Assembly (NCBI GenBank): GCA_031263265.1
Contig: JAISGE010000178.1
Span: 1-26,307 of the forward strand
From: Treponema sp.
Lineage (GTDB): Bacteria > Spirochaetota > Spirochaetia > Treponematales > Breznakiellaceae
Reading direction: 5' to 3'
DNA length: 26,307 nt
The notes beneath the pieces were generated by a model, which searched no databases, was not told the DNA's origin, and was given only the letters and a program-made list of their open reading frames with translations. The position numbers and the translations under genes were made by a program. Each line of letters opens with the position of its first letter. Within the stretch, counting starts at the first letter, position 1. Below, in pieces: positions 1-8,042 of this stretch.

Positions 1-315
1 GCAAGGAAGAACCCGATGATAAGAGAGGCGTATAGCAAACTGCAAGTGATGAGTGAAGACGAGGCAACCCGGATGCTTTATGAAGCACGGTTAAAAGCGC
101 AGCGGGATGACTATTCCCGAATGCAAGGCGCCCACCAGGAAGGCCGGGAGGAAGGACACCGGGAAGGACGGGAAAAAGAACGAAAGGAAATAATCCTCCA
201 AATGGCTAAACATGGTATGGACGTCACGGCTATAGCGGCCATTACGCATCTCAGCGAACAGGAAGTCGGTGCTATCCTAAAGGAAAACATTCCCCGAATC
301 GCGGGCCAAGTTTAG
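1..315 (+). CDS. Rpn family recombination-promoting nuclease / PD-(D/E)XK transposase, C-terminal fragment
   Basis: The reading frame is open to the left edge of the window (residues ARKNP precede the first Met at 16), so only the last 104 codons of a longer gene are seen. The visible part has the layout typical of the C-terminus of Rpn/YhgA-like nucleases, which are usually about 290-310 residues: a helical stretch with YSKLQVMSEDEATRMLYEAR, then a charged Gly/Glu/Arg segment (EGREEGHREGREKERKEI), then a small helix-turn-helix-like tail (MDVTAIAAITHLSEQEVGAI). The nuclease core with its catalytic Asp/Glu/Lys residues would lie upstream and cannot be judged. These proteins are multicopy and mobile-associated in treponemes. 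Whether the gene is intact outside the window is unknown. The family call rests on the C-terminal pattern only. Confidence 0.68.
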   Translation, partial: ARKNPMIREAYSKLQVMSEDEATRMLYEARLKAQRDDYSRMQGAHQEGREEGHREGREKERKEIILQMAKHGMDVTAIAAITHLSEQEVGAILKENIPRIAGQV

Positions 316-371
316 TCTAAACAGGAGTGGTATCCCATCAGGCTTGGATCACGCTCCTCTGTACCGTGGGA

Positions 372-2162
372 CTATTGCAGAGAAAAAATTTGTTGCAGGG
401 CTTGTTTCCGTACCAAGAGGGGCTTTTCATAACTCGCCAGGGAGACCAGGAGGGGAATTCCGGCTTGGCTCAATGGGGGGCCGGAAAAACGGCACAAGGC
501 GCCCACTGCAGCTGCAATAGCTTCCAGGACCTGTTCATCCGTAATCTGAGCCGGGGGAAGGATCCGCCGGCTAAAGGCTTTGAGGGCCAGTCCTTCAGGG
601 TCTACACCGATGCGGCCGATAGCTTCTGCAATGGATGCCTGCACCACCGGTTCCGGTTCCCGGGAGAACTGGGCTGCGAGAAACGGTATGGTCTCCGCAG
701 AGCCTAGCCAGGCGAGGAGTTGTACTGCTTCGGAACGCAGGCGAAAATCCACCGGCGGGTGAATGAGGGAGCTTTTGAAGTTGGATCGGACACTGCTGAC
801 GACTTCCATAAGATAGGTGGTGAACTCCTGTTCCCGCTCCCCCACGCGGCCCTCCTTGAGGGCTGTGGTAATAAAGGCAAGCGTGCTTCGTACTCCGGCT
901 TCACTTATCTGGGTATATGATGAAGGCCGCGAGGGTACGAAGTCCCCAATGCCATACTTCCCTTCAGGAAGCGGGCCGTAGACGGATTGCGGTTGGCTGC
1001 GGTCTTGGTTCTTTAGGTGATAGGCGTAGAGAATCCAATCGTTTCCTCCTGAATAGAGTAAGCCCTCATCGCTGAAATTAGGAAGTGCTGAAGCTCCGAT
1101 GATGCGTATGAACCATATTCGCTGTCCTGCTTGGGTAAACCCTGCAGCGCCTGTCTGAGAAAGTATACAAAGCCCCCGTTCATCGTAGAGCATAAGCGCT
1201 TCCTCTAAGACTCCTGGTTCCGCTATGGTTTCTATTTCCTTACTTTCTTCATTTTCCTCTATTTCCTCTATTTCTTCACTTTCCTCACTCTTTCTTGCTG
1301 CTTCCAGGTCGTGAGGAATACTGTCTTCGATCCAAAGGATATTCCCCTCATGCAGGGATAAGAGCAGTACCTGCCCATTCCGTAAGGTAATGCCCACCTG
1401 GTCATCCCGGCTTACCGCGGCTATCGGCTGATCCGGAAGCATAGGAAAGGATGGATAGTCTCCACCGTAACCAGCGATCTCCCCGTTTTTGAAGAGTATA
1501 AGTAGGGGGATCTGGATTGCGTGAAGCTCATTCCCCGACTCTGGGTTAATACCTCCCAGGGGGACGATCACCCGGGGGACTTCGGGAAGCGAGAGGGAAC
1601 GGGTTTTACCAAACCCATCAATCTGGAGGAGGTTTGCATTTGCAAGTACCAGGATCAACCCTCCTTGCTGGTCTGCCTGGGGAGCTATGACAATGGATTG
1701 GTCCAGTCTTTTATACCAGAGTAAGATTCCCGCAGCCGTATAACAGAACACACTTTTTTCAGTGGCGGCAAAGATCCGGCCATCCCAGCCTTTCAGCACC
1801 GGTCCAATCAAGGGAGCGCCAAGGTTGGCTCTCCACAGTTCCCGGCCGGTACGGCTCACCGCGATGAGGGCACCGGTAGTCCTGCCAATATAACTGACCC
1901 CTTCCCGGGATCGGGTAACAAAGGGCCGTAACCTTCCCCGGGCATAGTAGTTCCAGAGGAACCTCCCGGTTCGGGTGTAGGCTTTAAGATTACCCCCATC
2001 ACAGACCACCACCACCGAGCCTCCCTGCACCGAGGGAAGCCCGATGACGGATCCTCCCAGGGCCTGCTTCCAGAAGGGGTCTCCGAGGGTCTGCGCACCA
2101 AGAGGCAGGGTACTGAAGATACAGAATACCCAGACCAAGGAAGCAGGGCATTTAGGCTTCAT
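372..2162 (-). CDS. Secreted PQQ-type beta-propeller protein with C-terminal HEAT-like repeats
   Basis: The protein has 596 residues when started at the Met whose N-terminus (MKPKCPASLVWVFCIFSTLP then LGAQ) is a good Sec signal peptide. A start 22 codons upstream (2228) has a GAGAGG-like site but would bury the signal. Residues about 30-430 carry repeated blade-like segments with the Trp-containing pattern of PQQ/YVTN propellers (GRFLWNYYARG, GRELWRANLG, GILLWYKR, EGNILWIED, GQRIWFIR). An acidic run rich in EE and EEI interrupts the propeller around residue 290-310. The last 130 residues form two or three HEAT/armadillo-like helical pairs (LRSEAVQLLAWLGSAETIPF, VQASIAEAIGRIG). The gene overlaps the end of the upstream methyltransferase by 11 bases, implying translational coupling. 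Export to the periplasm or outer membrane is likely. Function is unknown, and there is no evidence that it binds PQQ. Confidence 0.8.
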   Translation of the reverse strand: MKPKCPASLVWVFCIFSTLPLGAQTLGDPFWKQALGGSVIGLPSVQGGSVVVVCDGGNLKAYTRTGRFLWNYYARGRLRPFVTRSREGVSYIGRTTGALIAVSRTGRELWRANLGAPLIGPVLKGWDGRIFAATEKSVFCYTAAGILLWYKRLDQSIVIAPQADQQGGLILVLANANLLQIDGFGKTRSLSLPEVPRVIVPLGGINPESGNELHAIQIPLLILFKNGEIAGYGGDYPSFPMLPDQPIAAVSRDDQVGITLRNGQVLLLSLHEGNILWIEDSIPHDLEAARKSEESEEIEEIEENEESKEIETIAEPGVLEEALMLYDERGLCILSQTGAAGFTQAGQRIWFIRIIGASALPNFSDEGLLYSGGNDWILYAYHLKNQDRSQPQSVYGPLPEGKYGIGDFVPSRPSSYTQISEAGVRSTLAFITTALKEGRVGEREQEFTTYLMEVVSSVRSNFKSSLIHPPVDFRLRSEAVQLLAWLGSAETIPFLAAQFSREPEPVVQASIAEAIGRIGVDPEGLALKAFSRRILPPAQITDEQVLEAIAAAVGALCRFSGPPLSQAGIPLLVSLASYEKPLLVRKQALQQIFSLQ

Positions 2163-3321
2163 AGGCAGCTCGGTTTCTCGTAAAAATTCCAAGGCTTTCG
2201 ATGTGCGCGGTTTGGGGATAAAAATCATAGAGGTTTACCTCTCTAAGCTCATAAGCTCCTTGGATCAATTCCCGGCTGTCCCGGGCCAAGGTAGGGGGAT
2301 CGCAGGATATATATGCCAGTAGAGGAGGCCCCCTTTGGACTATCCACTGCCGCAGTCCTCGTGAAAGTCCTTGCCGGGGAGGATCGACCACCATAAAGCC
2401 GTACCGGGTTTTTGGGGAGAGGGTTTTTACCCATTGCTCACTGCTGAGCGCAGCATACCGGATACCCTTGCCCCGGACATTTTCCCGGGCAAGCCCCAGA
2501 GCAGCGGCGCTTTGTTCTACCAGGTCTATGCGGGGAAACAAATCCTCAAGCAATGCGGCAAAGGTACCTACCCCGCAGTACAAATCTGCCATAGGAAGGG
2601 AGGTATCTGCTTCTTGGGCATAGCGCCGCAGGTCTTTGATAAGGAACTCCAGCATGATCCCATTACTTTGAAAAAACACCCCGGCATCTATGAGGAGTTC
2701 CCGGTCAAGCAGGGAAACCAGGCCGCGGCGCAGCCCTCCTTCACTCAAAAAGGTATTGAAACGGGAATACACGGTGAACCGGTCCTGCTCAGGCGGTGGA
2801 ACGAGTTTTTTTTCCCTAAGGGCTTGGCGAATCCCCGGATCTGCAATAGGACAATCCTGCAGTGGGATAATTGTTGCGCGACTTCGGCTTTTAAAGCCCA
2901 AGGCCCCTGGGTGAAAGGGACGTATACTATGAAATTGTACCCGGTTCCGGTATGCCCAGGGAGGAGCGGGATAGATGGCCGGCTCAGGCAGGACCGGCAA
3001 GCCCCCGATTCTGACCAGTGCATCTTGCAGCATCCGGGTCTTTTCTCTGATCTGGGTTTCATAGGCAAGATGCTGCAAAGAACAGCCTCCGCACGTTCCA
3101 AAAACTCCGCACGCGGGTAGCCTGCGCTGGGGGGAGGGCTCAAGAATTTCCACCAGTTCCCCTTGGGCCCAGCCCTTGTATTCCCTGATGATTCGGCCGG
3201 TGATGAGGTCCCCGGGAACCGTGTAATCTATGAATATACAGTGCCCCTGGAAATGCAGTACTCCGGCTCCACCAGTACTGATACCCTCCACTGGTGCAGT
3301 AAAAAGTGTACCAATTACCAT
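2152..3321 (-). CDS. TRAM-domain 23S rRNA/tRNA (uracil-5-)-methyltransferase, RumA/TrmA family
   Basis: This is a SAM-dependent enzyme that methylates C5 of a uridine in structured RNA. From the chosen start (389 residues) an N-terminal TRAM beta-barrel (about 1-60) is followed by the iron-sulfur cysteines C71, C77, C80 (CGVFGTCGGC) and C157 (QDCP), as in RlmD. Further on are FFQSN, the SAM-binding motif ADLYCGVGTFAALL, DPPRQGL, and the catalytic Cys340 in YISCDPPTLARD. TrmA lacks the Fe-S cluster, so an RlmD/RlmCD-like role on 23S rRNA is more likely, but the target uridine cannot be read from sequence. The ORF opens at 3339, but the Met at 3321 fits the TRAM start better and sits 8 bases after an extended -10 box. 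No Shine-Dalgarno precedes either start. It is divergent from the hydrolase gene and overlaps the propeller gene downstream. Confidence 0.9.
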   Translation of the reverse strand: MVIGTLFTAPVEGISTGGAGVLHFQGHCIFIDYTVPGDLITGRIIREYKGWAQGELVEILEPSPQRRLPACGVFGTCGGCSLQHLAYETQIREKTRMLQDALVRIGGLPVLPEPAIYPAPPWAYRNRVQFHSIRPFHPGALGFKSRSRATIIPLQDCPIADPGIRQALREKKLVPPPEQDRFTVYSRFNTFLSEGGLRRGLVSLLDRELLIDAGVFFQSNGIMLEFLIKDLRRYAQEADTSLPMADLYCGVGTFAALLEDLFPRIDLVEQSAAALGLARENVRGKGIRYAALSSEQWVKTLSPKTRYGFMVVDPPRQGLSRGLRQWIVQRGPPLLAYISCDPPTLARDSRELIQGAYELREVNLYDFYPQTAHIESLGIFTRNRAAYEA

Positions 3322-3329
3322 GTATTTAG

Positions 3330-3338
3330 AGTATACCA
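3330..3338 (-). promoter_or_regulatory. Extended -10 promoter element for the methyltransferase gene
   Basis: On the minus strand the sequence reads TGGTATACT: a TGn extension plus a five-of-six match to TATAAT. It lies 8 bases before the ATG at 3321, so transcription would begin at or within a few bases of that codon. I see no good -35 box, which is acceptable for an extended -10. It is a visual match only. Confidence 0.4.
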
Positions 3339-3377
3339 TGATTGCAACAACAATCCTATAGGGAGTACAATAAGGCT

Positions 3378-4397
3378 ATGAATGGAGTGAATCTACGGGA
3401 TAGTACCCCCGATGAGTGGCTCAGTGCCGATGATGGAGTAAAGCTCTTTGTCAGACACTGGATTCCCCATAGGTTTCTCCGGAATAATCCGGGGCATCTG
3501 CCTCGGGGAGTTTTACATATTGTCCATGGTATGGCAGAACATGCGCTCCGGTACGAAAAACTTGCTCAACGGTTCTGTCAGGAAGGGATTGAGGTGTGGG
3601 CTGCAGACCTGCGGGGACACGGTAAGACCGCGGATCTTTCGGTAAATGATCCGGGTTTAGGCGGCCTTTTGGGACACTGTGCTGATAAGGATGGCATTTC
3701 CAAGAGTATCGGGGATATAGACCGTATCAACCAGTGGATAAGCCAGTGTTATCCTCAGGTACCCTTGTTCCTTTTGGGACATTCCTGGGGTTCTTTTCTG
3801 GTCCAGCAGTACATTGAAACCCATAAGCACCGGCTGGCCGGGTGTATTCTATCAGGAACCCGGGGGCCGGATGGTTTACGAATCAAGATAGGCGCTCCAT
3901 TTATGGGTTTACTTACCCTGCTTAAAGGAGGAACCCGTAAGGTTTCGGCCCTGGCCCATATCCTGGTTGATGGGTCTTTTAGTAAGCCCTTTAAGCCGAA
4001 TCGAACCGCCTTTGATTGGCTCTCCCGGGATGAACGCATCGTTGATGCGTATGTAGCGGATCCTTGCAGCGGTATGCCTTGTTCGGTAGGGTTTTATCGG
4101 GATATGAGCGTGCTGCTTAGCCAGATTCATAAACCAGAAGCCCTAGCAGGGATTAACCGGGACTTACCCATCTATGTGTTCAGCGGCAGCGCAGATCCGG
4201 TAGGAGATATGGGAAAAAGCCCCACCGCCTTGGTAGACGCCTACCGGTCTTTGGGGATAAAGGATCTGGAATTTGTCTTGTATCCTGATGCCCGGCATGA
4301 AACCTTGAACGAAACCAACTGGGAAGAGGTTACCGACAATCTCTTGAGTTGGATTATCCGGCATTGTGATTCCCCCAAACCCCCTGGAGGATTTTGA
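3378..4397 (+). CDS. Alpha/beta hydrolase, lysophospholipase / monoacylglycerol lipase type (serine aminopeptidase S33 family)
   Basis: This is a 339-residue cytoplasmic hydrolase with a complete catalytic triad. The nucleophile is Ser136 in GHSWGS, the acid is probably Asp273 in SGSADPVGD, and the His is His307 in DARHETLNE. The oxyanion-hole region HIVHGMAEHALRYEKLA and the ADLRGHG strand are characteristic of the Hydrolase_4 / monoglyceride lipase-like group, and the C-terminal RHETLNE ending is the usual one. The ORF is open from 3342, but MNGVNLRD at 3378 is the better start: GGGAG lies 12 bases upstream, and the 12 earlier residues look like non-coding translation. It is followed 90 bases later by pcnB on the same strand. 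Substrate (lysophospholipid, monoacylglycerol or other ester) cannot be told from sequence. Confidence 0.88.
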   Translation: MNGVNLRDSTPDEWLSADDGVKLFVRHWIPHRFLRNNPGHLPRGVLHIVHGMAEHALRYEKLAQRFCQEGIEVWAADLRGHGKTADLSVNDPGLGGLLGHCADKDGISKSIGDIDRINQWISQCYPQVPLFLLGHSWGSFLVQQYIETHKHRLAGCILSGTRGPDGLRIKIGAPFMGLLTLLKGGTRKVSALAHILVDGSFSKPFKPNRTAFDWLSRDERIVDAYVADPCSGMPCSVGFYRDMSVLLSQIHKPEALAGINRDLPIYVFSGSADPVGDMGKSPTALVDAYRSLGIKDLEFVLYPDARHETLNETNWEEVTDNLLSWIIRHCDSPKPPGGF

Positions 4398-4414
4398 GCA
4401 GATGGACCGTAATG

Positions 4415-4438
4415 GCGTAAAACAGGGGGAATTTACGC
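4415..4438 (+). other. Small inverted repeat between hydrolase and pcnB
   Basis: GCGTAAA and TTTACGC form a perfect 7-bp stem around a 10-base loop, 18 bases after the hydrolase stop. There is no T-run after it, so it is not a classical intrinsic terminator. It may be an mRNA processing hairpin or a chance repeat. Confidence 0.3.
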
Positions 4439-4487
4439 GTGTAGTTTCGTTGAAACAGTACTTTTATACTTAATTTGAGAGGCTTCC

Positions 4488-5693
4488 TTGCGCATCCGTT
4501 ATTCTACTGAACAAGACGGAAGGTCCGTTAAAAAAGCGATGGTATATACTAAAGATGAACACGGTATTACCTTTTCAGCGGTAGACCCCAAGGCGGTGTA
4601 TATTGTGGAACATTTACAAGCCAATGGGTATGAGACCTATATTGTAGGCGGCGCGGTTCGGGATTTGATCCTCGGTAAAACCCCTAAAGATTTCGATATT
4701 GTCAGTTCCGCCAGCCCGAGCCGGATAAAGAAACTATTTCATCAAGCCCGTATCATCGGCCAGCGTTTCAGACTGGTACATGTGCGTTTTGGTTCTCAGG
4801 TTTTCGAGGTTTCCACGTTTCGCTCGCTAAAGGACGGGCTGACCAGTAATACCTTTGGAACCATTGAAGAAGATGTACTTCGCAGGGATTTTACCGTGAA
4901 CGCCCTGTTCTATGATCCCCTGAAACAGTTAGTGGTGGATTATGTGGGGGGTATACCGGATATACGAAAGAAACAAATCCGGCCCATCATTCCGCTGGCT
5001 ACCATATTCAGGGATGATCCGGTGCGGATGATCCGGGCCATCAAATACGCAGCAGCTACGGGTTTCACCCTGCCCCTGCTCTTGAAATGGCAGATTAAGC
5101 GGCAAGCCCCGTTACTGGCGGGAATATCCCCGTCCAGGCTCACCGAGGAGCTGTTTAAAATTATCCATTCTCCCTCAGCCGTGGGCATTATCGAAAAGCT
5201 GCTGAAGTTTGGGGTATATGAATTCCTCCAACCCAATGCAAGCCAATTAATGAAGGAACGCCCGGATTTTCGTATCCGGTATATGGAAAGCCTTGCGCGT
5301 ATAAGCTATGAGGGATTTAAGGGTGCGCCTGGTGAAGTCCTGGCCGTGTTGATCCAGGATTATCTCGAAGGGCTTACCCAATGGGATTCAGAACTACCGG
5401 ACCTTTATAAGAACACCTTCGTGGCAGCCCGGCGCTTTGTTCTCCCCATAAATCCCCCCCGGGCAGAATTAGAACAGGCCCTCCGGCGGATCTTTAAGGC
5501 ACACGGCATAACCATTAAGAAACCCCGGGTTTCCGAGTGGGGAAGGCGATCATTTCCCGGGACTTCCAATAAGGAGGATTCCCCGCTTCGCCCAGGAGAA
5601 CTCCTTCCCAAGCGTTCGCGGCAACATACGCGGAAAAGCGAGGGTGCGGTAGAACAGATGACGCAAGATATCCCCCCTGGTTCGGCTATGTGA
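4488..5693 (+). CDS. pcnB: Poly(A) polymerase / tRNA nucleotidyltransferase family protein (PcnB type)
   Basis: The protein has 401 residues and starts with TTG, chosen because GAGAGG lies 5 bases upstream and the N-terminal residues (RIRYSTEQDGRSVKKAMVYT) read like spirochete PcnB. The class II nucleotidyltransferase head has GGAVRD at about 54-59 and the metal-binding DFDI at 68-71, then RRDFTVNALFYDP and RDDPVRMIRAIKYAA, which bind RNA and nucleotide. The helical neck continues to about residue 330. The final 70 residues are basic and low in predicted structure (KKPRVSEWGRRSF, KRSRQHTRK), as in PcnB-type poly(A) polymerases and unlike HD-domain CCA enzymes. It would add 3' A-tails to RNA and promote decay. 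A CCA-adding role cannot be excluded from sequence alone. It converges on the next gene with only 9 bases between stops. Confidence 0.88.
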   Translation: MRIRYSTEQDGRSVKKAMVYTKDEHGITFSAVDPKAVYIVEHLQANGYETYIVGGAVRDLILGKTPKDFDIVSSASPSRIKKLFHQARIIGQRFRLVHVRFGSQVFEVSTFRSLKDGLTSNTFGTIEEDVLRRDFTVNALFYDPLKQLVVDYVGGIPDIRKKQIRPIIPLATIFRDDPVRMIRAIKYAAATGFTLPLLLKWQIKRQAPLLAGISPSRLTEELFKIIHSPSAVGIIEKLLKFGVYEFLQPNASQLMKERPDFRIRYMESLARISYEGFKGAPGEVLAVLIQDYLEGLTQWDSELPDLYKNTFVAARRFVLPINPPRAELEQALRRIFKAHGITIKKPRVSEWGRRSFPGTSNKEDSPLRPGELLPKRSRQHTRKSEGAVEQMTQDIPPGSAM

Positions 5694-5702
5694 GGTATAT
5701 CC

Positions 5703-6956
5703 CTATCTGAGCCGCCTAATGAGCATGTCCGTCTGTTCCTTGTACTGGGCCGGAGCAAGGGTTCCTGCCTGTTCCAAGAACGCTATGGCATCCTGATTAC
5801 GGCCTGCGGAAGCGGCGTTGACCCCCTGAGCATAGAAAACGAGGGCCGGGTCAGCACCATATTGCAGGGCTGAACGGTAATAGGTTTCAGCTGCATCGTA
5901 TTGTTTTTGGTCATAGGCTAGCAGTCCCAAGTAATAGTGGGGGGCGTAATGGGTTCGCCGTTGCTGGAGTGCCTGCCTGAATGCTACTTCCGCGGTTTTG
6001 AAATCCTTATCTTTATAGGCTTGTTGGCCTTCTACAATGAGTTCCCCAAAGGTCTTCCGGGCATACAGGTATTCCTTATAATCCTCCTCAAGGGCTTCTA
6101 AAGTGGTCCAACTGAGGATGTGGTTAAAAACCACGTCAGCATTCGCCGGTGAGCTTGCTGAATCAGAGAGCAGTATAAAACATTCGTAGAGGATCCGCTG
6201 ATAATCAATTTTTCTGCTGTCTTTTGGGCCACTGTCTTTAAAGAAAGAGACCAAAGCCCACGATACACTTTGCAAATACTCAGGAGGCCCCTGCATATCT
6301 GCCAAGAATACTGACTCCAGGGAAGGAGCCTTATCTCCCAGGTTTTTTACGGTTTCAAGCCAGGCTAAATTTTCTTCATAGATTAATCCCCCAAGAGATC
6401 CCCGGTTTGGTTCACTAGACCCGCTGCTTCGGGCTGAGATTTCGGTCTGTACCCCGGGAACCGCAGGCTCAAAGATGAGGGTACTAAAATAGATGGCGAA
6501 TCCTTCCCGGAGCCAGGCAGGAGGATGGGGAATAAACGCCCGCAGGTATTGGATAAAGGCCTGATGGGGGAACATCCGGGCCTCCTCAGGGCTGCCCCGG
6601 TGTATAACCAGTTCCCTCCGTTCAGGCTGATTATAATGCAGATACACTGCCCCAGGGCTGGTTTTTTGCTCTAAGTGCTCGAAGATATAGGCGTCATAAT
6701 CTTCCTTAGAGGTATAGACCCGGACTTTTAAGGGCGCCTGTATCGTTTCCTCCTTAAAATGAAAAACGCTGTTATACAACTTAAACCGGGTTTCCAATTC
6801 CTGGGCCAGGATAGCCGCATCCGCACTTCCGCTATCAGTCTGTACCGTGTAATATTTGCTGGTTATCGTAACCATTGCCGGTTCAGCCCTAAGCGTGGGG
6901 GAAACATACCCAAGTAAACCCGCCACAAAGAGAAAAACGTAAAAATAACGTTTCAT
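5703..6956 (-). CDS. Secreted peptidase-MA-like protein with C-terminal TPR repeats, probably catalytically inactive
   Basis: The protein has 417 residues, with a clear start: AAGGAG lies 6 bases before ATG, and the N-terminus MKRYFYVFLFVAGLLGYVSP is a signal peptide cleaved near LRAEP. The central region (about 30-250) resembles the gluzincin MA-like / DUF1570 domain: a beta-rich stretch with VRVYTSKEDYDAYIF, then a helix starting HQAFIQYL, then PAWLREGFAIYFS. The canonical HExxH is degenerate here (HQAFI: Glu replaced by Gln, second His by Ile), while the downstream Glu of REGFA is kept. The C-terminus (about 300-417) has three TPRs (AEVAFRQALQQRRTHYAPHY, AAETYYRSALQYGADPALVF, DAIAFLEQAGTLAPAQYKEQ). 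It is probably a periplasmic scaffold. It lies 38 bases downstream of the ATPase-Asp23 gene and is likely co-transcribed. Confidence 0.75.
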   Translation of the reverse strand: MKRYFYVFLFVAGLLGYVSPTLRAEPAMVTITSKYYTVQTDSGSADAAILAQELETRFKLYNSVFHFKEETIQAPLKVRVYTSKEDYDAYIFEHLEQKTSPGAVYLHYNQPERRELVIHRGSPEEARMFPHQAFIQYLRAFIPHPPAWLREGFAIYFSTLIFEPAVPGVQTEISARSSGSSEPNRGSLGGLIYEENLAWLETVKNLGDKAPSLESVFLADMQGPPEYLQSVSWALVSFFKDSGPKDSRKIDYQRILYECFILLSDSASSPANADVVFNHILSWTTLEALEEDYKEYLYARKTFGELIVEGQQAYKDKDFKTAEVAFRQALQQRRTHYAPHYYLGLLAYDQKQYDAAETYYRSALQYGADPALVFYAQGVNAASAGRNQDAIAFLEQAGTLAPAQYKEQTDMLIRRLR

Positions 6957-6994
6957 GATAACTCCTTACCTACACCGCATTCACATTACGCTGT

Positions 6995-7849
6995 TTAAAT
7001 GATTTTATCTATGATAATATTTACTTCTTCTATAAGAATACCCGTATACCGTTCGATACTGCCTATAATGTATTGCTGCAATTCAGGCATATTTCCTCCT
7101 AACTGAGTTCCATAGGCCACATCAATGGTTATGACCACCCGGTATCCCATATCATCATCTTTGACTGCACTTTTTTTAATCCGTATATCTTGATTATACT
7201 CATCTACGCAGTTGATAACCATATAACTCAGGGCGGTTTCTGAAATGGTAAGCCGGTTCCGTCTTGAGTATTCCGGACGTACTAAGGACTTTTCATGCAT
7301 CCTCGGCGTAGAACCGATTCCAGGGGGTACCGGGTTCCGTTTAAATATCCTAATGGCGTCGTAGAAAATAGTGGGGTAATTGCGTTTAACCTCAATGGAT
7401 GGTACCGGAATCACATGTTTTCCTTCGATCCGTCTTGTTCTAATGGCATTTTCAATGTCGGCTTGGGATGCGATATCCTCAATCTTGATGATTTTACCCG
7501 GTGGCGGAAGTTGGAGCCTGGTGGCAATTTTATTCACCATCTTTTCCGAAGTACCCAAAATAAGGATTTTCTTGAATTTCTCTCCCTGGAGCTTCCGGGC
7601 AACCTCGTCCCGCTGACTTTTTTCATCAAAGAGGGCGACTTTCACCGCTGCAAGGAAGGTCTTCTCTTTTTTTGCAGAATGACCTGCCAATATACGGTTA
7701 TCCCGGATAAGCAGACCATCATCAATGATGAAATCAATCCGGTATTTCTGGGCAACGATTTTAGCCCGAAAACTCTTGCCCGTACCACTCTCTCCCACCA
7801 AGGCATAAATTTTAATTCTCCTCAATCTTAGAAAAATATCCCCAATCAT
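6995..7849 (-). CDS. P-loop ATPase fused to a C-terminal Asp23/Gls24 (DUF322) domain
   Basis: The protein has 284 residues from the chosen start. The N-terminal half is a P-loop NTPase with an exact Walker A (VGESGTGKSFRAK, near residue 17) followed by FIIDDGLLI and AVKVALFDEK. The latter region may hold a Walker B-like strand, and KKILILGTSEKMVNKI follows. The C-terminal 85 residues match Asp23/Gls24: LTISETALSYMVINCVDEYN, then VVITIDVAYGTQLGGNMPEL, then YTGILIEEVNIIIDKI. Asp23 proteins are usually short cell-envelope stress proteins in Firmicutes, and the fusion to an ATPase is notable. Start: the frame extends to 7939, but the Met at 7849 has AAGGA 7 bases upstream, and the 30 extra residues (basic, no recognisable fold) have only a weak site. 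Cytoplasmic, biochemical role unknown. It lies upstream of the pseudo-protease gene and is divergent from mgtC. Confidence 0.75.
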   Translation of the reverse strand: MIGDIFLRLRRIKIYALVGESGTGKSFRAKIVAQKYRIDFIIDDGLLIRDNRILAGHSAKKEKTFLAAVKVALFDEKSQRDEVARKLQGEKFKKILILGTSEKMVNKIATRLQLPPPGKIIKIEDIASQADIENAIRTRRIEGKHVIPVPSIEVKRNYPTIFYDAIRIFKRNPVPPGIGSTPRMHEKSLVRPEYSRRNRLTISETALSYMVINCVDEYNQDIRIKKSAVKDDDMGYRVVITIDVAYGTQLGGNMPELQQYIIGSIERYTGILIEEVNIIIDKII

Positions 7850-8042
7850 TCTTTTCCTTGACTTCCCAGGGCACTTTTTGCGGCTCAGCGTAACCTCTTT
7901 ACTTATTATATCCCACTTGAGCGGTGTTTGCTCACTCATTTGCCCGTTCTTTTTTAAAAGAGCCTTAGAGAAGTGAAAAAAATGAAAAAAACAAGGAAGA
8001 AAAAGATTAGTATATTATGAGAAGTAAGAAATTAAGGAAAAC

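Noticed and set aside
1..315. Calling the left-edge ORF a complete 99-residue gene from the ATG at 16
   Set aside because: The frame continues to the window edge, no ribosome binding site precedes 16, and the sequence matches only the C-terminal part of a larger family.
2371..3120. Long open frame (249 codons) on the plus strand opposite the methyltransferase gene
   Set aside because: It is the antisense of a strongly supported gene with full TRAM, Fe-S and SAM motifs. Its own translation has no family pattern and is rich in Pro, Gly and Cys, as expected for a shadow frame.
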